From: CAMDHY01 sp046156265
GTDB lineage: Bacteria; Pseudomonadota; Alphaproteobacteria; Rhizobiales; Segnochrobactraceae
DNA length: 64,000 nucleotides
Direction of reading: 5' to 3'
Assembly (NCBI RefSeq): GCF_046156265.1
Contig: NZ_JAWDIR010000043.1
Coordinates: 248,001 to 312,000 of the forward strand
The notes beneath the pieces are model-generated. The model was not told where the DNA came from. It ran no database searches and saw nothing but the letters and a program-made list of their open reading frames with translations. Positions 50,902 to 58,539 of the stretch are shown in pieces. The translations under genes and the position numbers were made by a program. How positions within the stretch are numbered: position 1 is the stretch's first letter; every line of letters starts with the position of its first letter.

Positions 50902-51105
50902 CTACTTCCGGCGCTGTTCTTCCTCGGCAATGCGCTGCTCGATCTCGTCCAGCTCGGCGTCGAAGTTCACGCCGGCGCGCACGGTGTTCGTGTCGTCGAT
51001 CAGCTGGAACAGACCCTGGTGATTGGTGTCGAAATCCTTCCGGGACGTCTCGACACGCCATCCGAGCTTCTTGGCGCGGCGGCGAAGGGCGGCTTCGGTG
51101 GCCAT
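50902..51105 (-). CDS. Unknown small protein, 67 aa
   Basis: MATEAALRRRAKKLGWRVETSRKDFDTNHQGLFQLIDDTNTVRAGVNFDAELDEIEQRIAEEEQRR is a small basic-to-acidic protein with a predicted strand-rich middle and a helical end. GGAG is upstream of the ATG. The pattern resembles small phage proteins sometimes found beside Arc-type regulators, but I do not recognise a family. Confidence 0.55.
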   Translation of the reverse strand: MATEAALRRRAKKLGWRVETSRKDFDTNHQGLFQLIDDTNTVRAGVNFDAELDEIEQRIAEEEQRRK

Positions 51106-51131
51106 CGTCGTTCTCCGAGGTTGTTCGGCCG

Positions 51132-51389
51132 TCAGGCCGGGGAGGTCTCATCGGTGCGCTCACGCGCATCGAGGGTGCGGGCCTTCGTCTCGGCCGCCCG
51201 CTCGCGGCGCCGGGCCTCGGCGTGGGCGGCGATGACGTCGGAGGCCATCTCGGCACGCTGCTTCATCTCGCGCACGGCGCGGACGATGACGCTGTTCTGG
51301 CTGGAGACGTAGTAGCGGGCCTCACCTTCGATGAAGGCCTTCAGCTCCTGCGGCAGCCGTACCCTGATGATCGGATCTCCGCTTGCCAT
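51132..51389 (-). CDS. Arc-type ribbon-helix-helix DNA-binding protein, 85 aa
   Basis: MASGDPIIRVRLPQELKAFIEGEARYYVSSQNSVIVRAVREMKQRAE fits the ribbon-helix-helix fold (strand IRVRLPQELK, two helices). The remainder is an Arg/Glu-rich helix. Arc-type proteins repress phage promoters. It is divergent from a second RHH gene at 51479, with repeated AGTGG half-sites between them. With no CI-type repressor in the element, this pair may be its main control switch. Confidence 0.75.
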   Translation of the reverse strand: MASGDPIIRVRLPQELKAFIEGEARYYVSSQNSVIVRAVREMKQRAEMASDVIAAHAEARRRERAAETKARTLDARERTDETSPA

Positions 51390-51415
51390 CTGACGATCCT
51401 TCGCTGCGTCAACCA

Positions 51416-51444
51416 AGTGGCATATTTGTTCCACTTAGTGGCAT
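51416..51444. promoter_or_regulatory. Putative operator between divergent RHH genes
   Basis: AGTGGCAT occurs at 51416-51423 and again at 51437-51444, 21 bp apart (two helical turns). CCACTTAGTGG at 51431-51441 is a perfect 11-bp palindrome that includes the second copy. The repeats lie between starts at 51389 and 51479. Confidence 0.6.
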
Positions 51445-51478
51445 TGCGGTCAAGCCGAAAGTGCGGCATCGGTGCGGC

Positions 51479-51835
51479 ATGGCACGTGATGATCTCCATT
51501 TCCGTCTGCGCATCCCCGAGGACCTGAAGGCGAAGATCGCCGAGGCGGCCGAGAGGAGCAGGCGATCAATGACGGCCGAGATCATCCTTCGGCTGGAGGA
51601 GTCGTTTGAAGGTCCTCCGCAGCTAACGGATGAAGAGATTGCCATCACCGCAAATCGGTTCGAGGAAATAATTGAAGATGAGTTTGAGCGAGATTATAGG
51701 CAGCAGCGCGACAAGCTTCTCGGGAATCTGATCAAGAAGCACAAACTGGTTTTCGTCCCTTATCCAAAGCTGGATAAGCCGACAGAGCCCAATAAGTCTC
51801 CAGAGCCGCCGCCTAAGCCAAGGCGCAGGAAGTAG
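51479..51835 (+). CDS. Arc-type ribbon-helix-helix regulator, 118 aa
   Basis: The only plus-strand gene of the element. DLHFRLRIPEDLKAKIAEAAERSRRSMTAEIILRLEESF is a textbook Arc/MetJ-like RHH domain. The acidic helical middle (EEIAITANRFEEIIEDEFERDYRQQ) and a Pro/Lys-rich C-terminus (KPTEPNKSPEPPPKPRRRK) follow. Its codon use is clearly less GC-rich than its neighbours, a sign of separate acquisition. It is transcribed away from the main operon, as an immunity repressor would be, and shares the operator region with the RHH gene at 51389. Confidence 0.8.
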   Translation: MARDDLHFRLRIPEDLKAKIAEAAERSRRSMTAEIILRLEESFEGPPQLTDEEIAITANRFEEIIEDEFERDYRQQRDKLLGNLIKKHKLVFVPYPKLDKPTEPNKSPEPPPKPRRRK

Positions 51836-51888
51836 CCGCCCGCCTCGCCAGCTCGATCAAACTGACAAATTGTCAGTTAGTTGGCCCT

Positions 51889-52284
51889 TCAATTCCCCAG
51901 CGCCTTCCCGAGCGGCACGGCCTTCTTGCCGCCGAAGCTCGGCCCGGCCGGCTTCGCCGCCGGTTGCTCCGCCTCGGCGGCCGCGATGGCGTGGGCGGCG
52001 CGGATCGCCTGCAACAGCGCGTCGATCGCCTCGCCGGCCCGCGCCGCCTGGCGGAACCACGCGGGGTTGGCGATCACGGCCGCGTGGCCGGCGAGGTGGT
52101 CGGCGAGCATCTCGCGGACGATGAAGGCGGTGTGCATCGCCTCGTGCGCGCCGGCCGTTCCGGGGGCGAACTCGGCCATCAGGGCGGGGAAGGCGGTGCG
52201 CTTCTCGCCGGTGGCGGCCCAGTCGTCCTCGATCCCCTTCAGCAGCCGCAGCCGCAGCGCCTCGATCTCGTCGTCGGTCTTCAT
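51889..52284 (-). CDS. Unknown phage protein, 131 aa
   Basis: MKTDDEIEALRLRLLKGIEDDW, AFPALMAEFAPGTAGAHEAMHTAFIVREMLADHLAGHAAVIANPAWFRQAARAGEAIDALLQAI and an Ala/Pro-rich tail ending GKKAVPLGKALGN. It is helical and acidic at the start, follows the gpZ-like gene with a 2-nt gap and so belongs to the tail block. No family is recognised; it might be a tail completion or accessory protein. Confidence 0.6.
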   Translation of the reverse strand: MKTDDEIEALRLRLLKGIEDDWAATGEKRTAFPALMAEFAPGTAGAHEAMHTAFIVREMLADHLAGHAAVIANPAWFRQAARAGEAIDALLQAIRAAHAIAAAEAEQPAAKPAGPSFGGKKAVPLGKALGN

Positions 52285-52286
52285 CG

Positions 52287-52868
52287 TCACCTCCGGTTCA
52301 TCTTCAGGTTCGCCTGGCGCGCCACCTCGACGATGATGCGGCCGGTGATGCCCTCGGTGCCGCGGTCGAAGGCGGCGCGGCTGTCGTCCTTCAGCATCTC
52401 GGCCGGGATGCTCGGCCCCCACAGCTCGGCGATCGGCGTGCGCCCACTGCCCTCGCGCTTGAACACGCCCCGGTGACCGCTCTTCATCGTCGCGAAGAAG
52501 GTGGAGGCGAAGATCTGGCGCGTTCCCCACGGCGCCGCCGACACCCCGCGTTTCGTCTCCCGCGGCTTGAAGGCCGTGAGGGGCAGGTATCGGCCTTTGG
52601 CGTCGATGCGATACTCGAGGCCGCTCGGTGTCGTGCCAAGGCCGCCCTTGGCGCGGCGCGTGCCCTCGTAGCTCAGCGCCTTCAGCACGGCGTGGCGGCC
52701 GGCGCCGGTCTGGCGGACGAGGGCGTTGACGACCTGCGTCCGGACCTTGTTGCCCTCCCGCCGCACCGCCCGCCCCATGATGACGTGCGCCTGCTTGCCG
52801 GAGATGCCCTGCAGCGCCTTTTCGAGGTCCGGCAGGCCCCGACCCCGGCGGATCATTTGCAGAATCAT
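52287..52868 (-). CDS. gpZ-like minor tail/tail completion protein, 193 aa
   Basis: ISGKQAHVIMGRAVRREGNKVRTQVVNALVRQTGAGRHAVLKAL followed by PWGTRQIFASTFFATMKSGHRGVFKREGSGRTPIAELWGPSIPAEM is the pattern of lambda minor tail protein Z/HK97 gp10-type tail-terminator-related proteins. GVFKR..G..RTPI.ELWGPS is a diagnostic end block. It lies between baseplate V and the 131-residue protein, all tightly spaced. It probably completes the tail end that meets the head. Confidence 0.75.
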   Translation of the reverse strand: MILQMIRRGRGLPDLEKALQGISGKQAHVIMGRAVRREGNKVRTQVVNALVRQTGAGRHAVLKALSYEGTRRAKGGLGTTPSGLEYRIDAKGRYLPLTAFKPRETKRGVSAAPWGTRQIFASTFFATMKSGHRGVFKREGSGRTPIAELWGPSIPAEMLKDDSRAAFDRGTEGITGRIIVEVARQANLKMNRR

Positions 52869-52878
52869 TGGTTGCTCC

Positions 52879-53421
52879 TCAGTCGCCAGGCGGGGGGCCG
52901 CTGAGGGCGCCACCGGGCTCGACTTGCGTGTGCTGGTGGGTGTCGCCGATGAAGATGCCGTTGTGGGTGAGGTCGTCGCCCTCGATCGCCACGCCCTCGC
53001 CGCTCACCTCCAGAACGGTGCCGCCGGCGGTGATCTTCAGGCCGTCGCCGGTCAGCTCGATCCGCACCGAGCCGAAGGTCAGCACGTTCTCCTCGGCGCT
53101 CTGGCTCGGTGCCGCGTTGGCATTCGACCAGGTGAACGGCACGGCGACGCCGGCCGCCATCTCGCCGCCCGGCGAGAACAGCGTCATCGTCTGGCCGACG
53201 CTCGGCAGCGCGTGCACCTTCAGGGCGCCCGCCATCTGCGCCGGCCGCACCCATGGCGACAGCATTGGCGCCTCGTCGGTGCCGCCGATCTTGAGCCGCA
53301 CCCGGCTCGTCGCCGGGTCCACCTCGGCGACCGTGCCGTGGCGCTGCATGTTCTCGACGCGGCGCTCGAGGTCGGCGTGCGCGTGGGCGAGGGTCTCGAT
53401 GATATCGGCCAAGTTGCTCAT
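52879..53421 (-). CDS. Baseplate assembly protein V (gpV-like), 180 aa
   Basis: MSNLADIIETLAHAHADLERRVENMQRHGTVAEVDPATSRVRLKIG leads into WVRPAQMAGALKVHALPSVGQTMTLFSPGGEMAAGVAVPFTWS, the OB-fold of the P2 gpV/Mu gp45-type spike. The C-terminal beta-helix region (ENVLTFGSVRIELTGDGLKITAGGTVLEVSGEGVAIEGDDLTHNG) and DTHQHTQV with metal-binding His pairs are typical of the spike tip. gpV belongs to contractile tails, yet no sheath, tube, gpW(baseplate) or gpJ genes are present. It overlaps no neighbour but lies 1 nt from the tape-measure gene. Confidence 0.87.
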   Translation of the reverse strand: MSNLADIIETLAHAHADLERRVENMQRHGTVAEVDPATSRVRLKIGGTDEAPMLSPWVRPAQMAGALKVHALPSVGQTMTLFSPGGEMAAGVAVPFTWSNANAAPSQSAEENVLTFGSVRIELTGDGLKITAGGTVLEVSGEGVAIEGDDLTHNGIFIGDTHQHTQVEPGGALSGPPPGD

Positions 53422-53422
53422 G

Positions 53423-56053
53423 TCATGCGATCCCATAGTCGGCGAAGATGCCGCGCATCCGCTCGGCAATGTCGGAGGTGATCATCCGGTCGATCGCCTC
53501 GGCCGTCTGCCGCGGGTCGCCCGCGCCGTTGATGACGAAACGCGGCGATGCGTTGATGGTGATCGGCCCGCCGGCCATCGGACCGGATGAACCAGCGGCG
53601 CGTCGAGCCGCCGGCGCGGCCCCGGCAACGCCCGCGGCGGCGGCCGCCATCTTGTTCGCCGCCCGCGCCACCGGCGCCTCGTTCATGCCCTGGGCGAGCT
53701 GTTCGCCGATCTTCGCTCCCATCGACACCAGGTGCCGCAGCGGCCCCTCGCGCGCCGGCGACTGCGGGAACTTCGCCGCCACCGCAGAGGCCGCTTCCGT
53801 CGCCGCCGCGCTCACCTGGGGGATGCCGGCGCGGATGCCGGCGGCAAGCTGCAGCGCCGCCTCCAGGCCGGAGGCGTGCAGCTGCGGCGGCAGGGCCGAG
53901 AAGGCACCGGAGATCCGGGCGTTCGCGGCGTCCGCCTCTGTCGCCGCACCGGTGACGCCCGTGGCGATGCCGGCCTTGAAGGCCTCGCCGGCGGCCCGGC
54001 CGGCCGCGCCGAGCTGTTCCGGCCTCGGCACGGGCAGGGCGAAGCCGCTGGCGTCGCCGCCGGTGCCGACGCCGCGAGGCGAGGGGGTGGCAAAGTCACT
54101 GCCGCCGGCGCCGGTCGCCCGCATCCGCGCCGCCGCCCGCGGGTTCGGCCGTTCGTTCCGGCGGGTCATCCGGTTCAGGGCCGCCTCGAGGTTGCCCTGT
54201 CCCGTGCCGCCCGTGGCGCCGCCGTGGGCGCGGTCGAGGCGGTCGACGAGGTACTGGGCATCGTCCGACGCGCGGTCGATGAGGGTGTCGACGAGGTTGC
54301 GGGTCACATCCCACAGCCGCGCCGCGCCCTTCCTGTCCTGAACGTGGCCGGGCGGGGTGCGCCCCTTCGCGGCCGTGCCCGCCGCCGCTCGTTCGTTGCC
54401 GGCTTCGACATAGGCCATGTCGCGGCCGCCCATGCGGCCGGCGAGGCCCCGGGCGTCGGCGATCGTCGCCTCGAGCACCCTGATCTCGGCGCGCAGCGCA
54501 TCCGCCTCGGCCTTCGCTTCGGCCTTGGCGGCGCGCGTCGGCGCCTCCAGCGCCTTCAGCTCGGCGGCGGAGATCTTCTCGCGAGCGGCGGCGACTTCGC
54601 CCTGCAGCCGCTCCATCCGCTTCAGCGCATTGGCGGCGACGTCGCGCGACGGGTCGCCGGACACCGCGCCGCCGAGCAGCCATTTCTCCACCACCTCGTT
54701 GGGCGGCGGCAGGCCCAGCACGTCGCGCTCGAAAGCGTCGATCGAGCGGCCGAAGTCATCGACCACCTTGCCAAGCTCGCCACCGACTTGAATGGGTCCG
54801 TCCTTCCCGATGCCGTTGCTGGCGTCGCGTAGCCGGTCGAGGATCCCGTAGCGACGCTCGGCGTCGTCGAGGAAGCCGCCGAAGTTGGTGGCGATGCGCT
54901 CCACAGCGTCGGCCGTCGCGCTCATCGCCGGGGCGAGCTTCGTCCCCAGCTTCTCGGCCGCGTTCTCGATCGCCGCCCCGGCCCGGTTCCAGGCCTCGCG
55001 GGTGGTCTCGGCTACGCGCTTGAAGTCTTGCTCGACGGCGCCCGTCGAGGCCCGCACGTCGGCGCGCAGCTGCTTCGCCTGATCGCTGTTGGCGATCATC
55101 GCATTCAGGAAGTCGCGGGCTTGCTTATCCTCAAACAGTTCGGAGATGACGAAGGGGTCACCCTTGGAAACTCGCTCCACCTCGTCGATGATAGCGTCAG
55201 AAAACGACCGGCCGTCGCGCTTCGCATCCTCAAAAACCTTGCGAACATCAATTCCGAACTTGGCAAACTTCTTCCTTGTGATCGGCGATGACAACTTATC
55301 GAAGAAGTTGACCATGTTGTTCGCCGCCTCAGCGCTGGAGGCGGAGGTCTTACGGGCAATCTGTGCCATGGCGGCGAGGTCGGCGACTGCCTCGGTGCCC
55401 GTCATGCCGACCCGGGCGGCGGCCGCGGCCATGGCCGGGAACTCGCGGGCCATCTCCTTCAGCTCGAACGAGCCCATCTTGCCGCCGGCGACCATGTAGT
55501 CGAAGGCGCGCTGCATCTCGGAAGCGGCTACGCCGAGGTTCTGCCCGACGGCGAGCGACGCCATGGCGACGTCTTCCATCGGCGTGGCCGAGGCCTTGGC
55601 GGTCTTCACGACTTTCGGCAGCACCTCGAGGGCCTGGCCCCACGACATGCCGCCGGCGATGAGCGTTTCGAGCACCCGGTACAGCTCGCCCTGCGCCACG
55701 CCGAGCGCGGGCGCCATGCCCTGGATCTCGGCCTTCGCCGCCGCCAGGCGGTCGGCCGACACACCCGCGACGATGCCGAGGGAGGTGAGCGCCGTTTCGG
55801 TGTCCATCGCGACACCGACGATCCTCGCGCCACCGTAGCCGGCCGCCAGCGGCGCCAGCACTCGGCCACCGATGCCGAGCGCGGCCGCGTTGAGGCCGCG
55901 CGTCGCTGCGGCCATGCGGTCGATGCCGCCAATGATGCCGCGGCGTCCGCTCATCGAGCGGTCGAGGCCCGCGAGTGTCTTCCGGATGCTCGACGCCGGT
56001 CCCGACACGCGGTCGAGCAGGCGGATGATGAGGCTGCTCTCGTAAGTCGCCAT
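53423..56053 (-). CDS. Phage tail tape measure protein, TP901-like, 876 aa
   Basis: The N-terminal region (SLIIRLLDRVSGPASSIRKTLAGLDRSMSG) and the long helical core (AMDTETALTSLGIVAGVSADRL..., MASLAVGQNLGVAASEMQRAFDYMVAGGKMGSFELKEMAREFPAMAAAAARVGMTGTEAV) match the TP901 tape-measure family. Coiled, Ala/Glu-rich stretches and a hydrophobic segment near residues 620-800 follow. Such proteins set tail length, roughly 1.5 angstrom per residue, so about 130 nm here. A patch of lower GC around residues 235-325 suggests recent recombination. The frame is fully open, with no truncation. It is preceded by the tail assembly chaperone as in complete phages. Confidence 0.88.
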   Translation of the reverse strand: MATYESSLIIRLLDRVSGPASSIRKTLAGLDRSMSGRRGIIGGIDRMAAATRGLNAAALGIGGRVLAPLAAGYGGARIVGVAMDTETALTSLGIVAGVSADRLAAAKAEIQGMAPALGVAQGELYRVLETLIAGGMSWGQALEVLPKVVKTAKASATPMEDVAMASLAVGQNLGVAASEMQRAFDYMVAGGKMGSFELKEMAREFPAMAAAAARVGMTGTEAVADLAAMAQIARKTSASSAEAANNMVNFFDKLSSPITRKKFAKFGIDVRKVFEDAKRDGRSFSDAIIDEVERVSKGDPFVISELFEDKQARDFLNAMIANSDQAKQLRADVRASTGAVEQDFKRVAETTREAWNRAGAAIENAAEKLGTKLAPAMSATADAVERIATNFGGFLDDAERRYGILDRLRDASNGIGKDGPIQVGGELGKVVDDFGRSIDAFERDVLGLPPPNEVVEKWLLGGAVSGDPSRDVAANALKRMERLQGEVAAAREKISAAELKALEAPTRAAKAEAKAEADALRAEIRVLEATIADARGLAGRMGGRDMAYVEAGNERAAAGTAAKGRTPPGHVQDRKGAARLWDVTRNLVDTLIDRASDDAQYLVDRLDRAHGGATGGTGQGNLEAALNRMTRRNERPNPRAAARMRATGAGGSDFATPSPRGVGTGGDASGFALPVPRPEQLGAAGRAAGEAFKAGIATGVTGAATEADAANARISGAFSALPPQLHASGLEAALQLAAGIRAGIPQVSAAATEAASAVAAKFPQSPAREGPLRHLVSMGAKIGEQLAQGMNEAPVARAANKMAAAAAGVAGAAPAARRAAGSSGPMAGGPITINASPRFVINGAGDPRQTAEAIDRMITSDIAERMRGIFADYGIA

Positions 56054-56057
56054 GGTG

Positions 56058-56587
56058 TCAGGTTCCTCTCTGGCCGGCGGCGATCTTCGCGTCGATCGCC
56101 GCCATGGCGGCCGGGCTCAAAGGTTCGATCGGTTCCAGCCGTCCGGCTTCGGGCGGCAGCCCGAGGCCCTCCGGCCATCCGTCGCCGTCTTCGTCCGGCG
56201 GCGGCTCGTCGCGGGGGGCGAGCCGGGCGGACCAGCGCCCGAGCTCCTCCACGTCGAGGTTCATCAGCTCGGCGTGGCCCCAGCCGGTGGCACGGGCGAC
56301 GAGGATGACATCGACCCACCAGTGGGTGGGGCTTCGTCGAAAAAACCCTCGAGGGCCTCGACCACGCGGCCGTAGTCCGCCGCGTCCAGCTCCTCGAGCA
56401 TGTCGTGCGGCACGTCCGACAGGCGGCCGAGCAGGAACACCTCCCGCCGGCGCGGCTTCGTCCCGGGCGGCAGGTCGTCGAGGGCGTTCAGGTCGGCGAC
56501 CTTCACCCGCCGCAGCTTCAGGGTGCTCACGGTGACGCTGCCCTTGCGCAGCGGGTAGGCGAGGGGAACTTCGATGGACTCACTCAT
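56058..56587 (-). CDS. Tail assembly chaperone, -1 frameshifted extended product (about 176 aa)
   Basis: The zero frame reads GGT TTT TTC GAC (Gly-Phe-Phe-Asp) and contains T TTT TTC. A -1 slip there continues open, without stop, through RSPTHWWVDVILVARATGWG and HAELMNLDVEELGRWSARLA to a stop at 56058, giving 83 plus 93 residues. The extension's Trp-rich helix and its position between the chaperone and tape measure are exactly those of GpE+E' and GpG-GpGT type frameshift proteins in tailed phages. A short Met-initiated version of the extension (56264) is not needed. The frameshift is predicted from sequence, not demonstrated. Confidence 0.78.
56264..56587 (-). CDS. Tail assembly chaperone, short (zero-frame) product, 107 aa
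   Basis: MSESIEVPLAYPLRKGSVTVSTLKLRRVKVADLNALDDL is the usual start of Mu/P2-type tail assembly chaperones, small proteins that coat the tape measure. AAGGAG lies 6 nt before ATG 56587. A second in-frame ATG at 56731 overlaps the terminase stop (ATGA) and would add 48 residues with no known match. The frame ends at 56264 in a Ser/Pro-rich tail. Near its end lies the slippery heptamer at 56339-56345 that leads to the extended product. Confidence 0.82.
   Translation of the reverse strand: MSESIEVPLAYPLRKGSVTVSTLKLRRVKVADLNALDDLPPGTKPRRREVFLLGRLSDVPHDMLEELDAADYGRVVEALEGFFDEAPPTGGSMSSSSPVPPAGATPS
56339..56345 (-). promoter_or_regulatory. Programmed -1 frameshift slippery heptamer T TTT TTC
   Basis: On the minus strand, bases 56345 to 56339 read TTTTTTC with the zero frame breaking as T|TTT|TTC, the X XXY YYZ rule. 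The downstream bases are GC-rich and could form a stimulatory structure. This is the only such heptamer placed where the two chaperone frames overlap. Confidence 0.75.
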
Positions 56588-56727
56588 GGTCTTCTCCTTC
56601 GGGGGTGGTGGCAGGAACGGGGCGATGAAGCCCCGCAGGGACTGAACGGGGGCGACGATCCGGGCGGTCGCCCGGTCAATCGCGGCGACGGCGGTGGTGA
56701 TGTCGGCTTCAGAGGCGGGGCGCTTGC

Positions 56728-58539
56728 TCATCGCTGCATCCATTTCGATTTCGAGGCGACGATCGTCGGCGCCGGGGCGGGCACCTCGAGCTTGAAGCCG
56801 ATGGCGTAGAGGCCGTGCAGCGCGGCGGTCGCGTAGACGCGGCAGTCGAGCGGTTCGTTGCGCACGCCGCGGTCGACGAGCCAGTCGATGCGGGCGACGC
56901 CCTTGTGATACCGGCGGATCGGCCGCTCGGCGGTGAGGCCCCGGAACCAGTCAAGATCCCGGTCGCGCGGGGCGTGGACGTAGCCGGGCCCGGCGCTGTC
57001 GAGCCGCAGCCGCGCGTAGAGCGCCGCCTTCAGGCCGTCGACACCGACGATGAACGGTTGCGGATGCGCACCGGCGGCCCGTGGCGGCCGTTTCGGCCAC
57101 GGCTGCACGCCTTCGCCACCGCGACCCTTGATCGGCCACACACGGCGCCCGGCGCGCGCCTGGGCATAACGCATCACCTCCGGAGTGCGGCTGCCGCCGC
57201 TGTCGATCGCCGTCGCCGCCACCCGCAGCGGCTGGCCGCCTCGGACCGAGATGAAGCGCCGGTCGAGCAGCTGGTCGAGCTGGCCCCACACCTCCGTCGA
57301 GGCGGGGTCGCCCCACAGCACCACATAGTCGAGGCTCCAAGATTCCTCGCCGATCCCCCAGCCGACGAGCTCGGCCTCGAGGCGGTCGCCCTGCACGTCG
57401 ACGCCCGCGGTGATCGCGACGATCTCGGAGGGAAGCGGTTCGGCCCAGTCCTCAGCGCGGGCGGCGAGGATCTCGGCGACGACGGGCGCGGCCGCTTCGT
57501 CCTCGAAGGCCTCGCCCAATTCCATGTTCGTCCACGCCTTCAGCCTCTCCGGCTGGCGGTAGGAGTCCCGGAAGGCGATGGCGATCTCGGCCCACGTCCG
57601 GAAGGGCGAGCAGAGGGCGGAGACGTGGAAGCCGGCGGTGCGGCCGTCGCCCGGCGCCGTCGCCCGCCACTCGCCACCGGCGAGCAGCCGCGGCTTGTCG
57701 CGTTCCTCGATCACCCCGCCGCAGGTCGGGCAGGCGACGAAGGCCTTGTGGTGCTCGCCTTTCGGCCACTGGACGTGTCGCCAGGCGAGGACGAAGGCAT
57801 CGCCGCAGTGGGGGCAGGGGACGTAGAAGCGGCGTTGGTCCGATTCGGTGTAGGCGGCTTCGATGCGGCTCGCGCCCTTCACCGTCGGCGTCGAGCAGAG
57901 GAAGACCTTGCGCCTGGCGCCGAAGGTGGCGGTGCGCTGCACTGCGAGCGCGATCGGGTCGCCCTCGCCGTCGGCGTCGGCCGGGAAGGCGTCCACCTCG
58001 TCGGCGAAGATGAACCTGCAGGGGGTGGACCGGAGGCCCGTCGGCGCGTTGGCGCCGGTCATGACGATCTGACCGCCGGGGAACTCCTTCGCCATCACGG
58101 TGTTGCCGGGCTCCCGGCTCTTCGCCTCCGGCACCAGGCGCCGCAGCTCCGGGGTGCTCTCGATCATCGGGTCGATGCGGGTGCGGGTGTTGCGCCGAAG
58201 CATGTCGATGGTCGGCATCACCAAGAGCGTGTTCGCCGGCGCGTGGCTAACGATGTATCCGAGCCAGTTCAGGCCGGCCTCCGTGCCGCCGATCTGCGCC
58301 GCCTTCATAAACACCACCCGCTCGACGGCCGACGAGGTAGACAGCGCGTCCATGATCTCCCGCAGGTACGGCGTCCGGTCGGTGCGCCAGCGGCCCGGCT
58401 CGGCCGAGCTCGAGGGCAGGCGGCGGTAGCGGTCGGCCCAGTCGGACACCAGCATCTGCGGGTCGAGGGCGAGGCCGCGCCGCCAGGCGGCATCGACGAT
58501 CGCGCGGGCGTCGGTGGTGACGAGGTCGGCGACGCTCAT
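56728..58539 (-). CDS. Terminase large subunit, lambda GpA-type, 603 aa
   Basis: The packaging ATPase has Walker A-like MKAAQIGGTEAGLNWLGYIV (K79), Walker B FIFADEVDAFPADADGEGDP, and a nuclease domain in the C-terminal half (ITAGVDVQGDRLEAELVGWG, VAATAIDSGGSRTPEVMRYA). A zinc-like pair (CPHCGDAF and CPTCGGVI) is typical of this class. It cuts and packages DNA into the prohead through the portal. It overlaps the small subunit by ATGA and its stop overlaps an alternative start of the chaperone gene. All motifs appear intact. Confidence 0.92.
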   Translation of the reverse strand: MSVADLVTTDARAIVDAAWRRGLALDPQMLVSDWADRYRRLPSSSAEPGRWRTDRTPYLREIMDALSTSSAVERVVFMKAAQIGGTEAGLNWLGYIVSHAPANTLLVMPTIDMLRRNTRTRIDPMIESTPELRRLVPEAKSREPGNTVMAKEFPGGQIVMTGANAPTGLRSTPCRFIFADEVDAFPADADGEGDPIALAVQRTATFGARRKVFLCSTPTVKGASRIEAAYTESDQRRFYVPCPHCGDAFVLAWRHVQWPKGEHHKAFVACPTCGGVIEERDKPRLLAGGEWRATAPGDGRTAGFHVSALCSPFRTWAEIAIAFRDSYRQPERLKAWTNMELGEAFEDEAAAPVVAEILAARAEDWAEPLPSEIVAITAGVDVQGDRLEAELVGWGIGEESWSLDYVVLWGDPASTEVWGQLDQLLDRRFISVRGGQPLRVAATAIDSGGSRTPEVMRYAQARAGRRVWPIKGRGGEGVQPWPKRPPRAAGAHPQPFIVGVDGLKAALYARLRLDSAGPGYVHAPRDRDLDWFRGLTAERPIRRYHKGVARIDWLVDRGVRNEPLDCRVYATAALHGLYAIGFKLEVPAPAPTIVASKSKWMQR

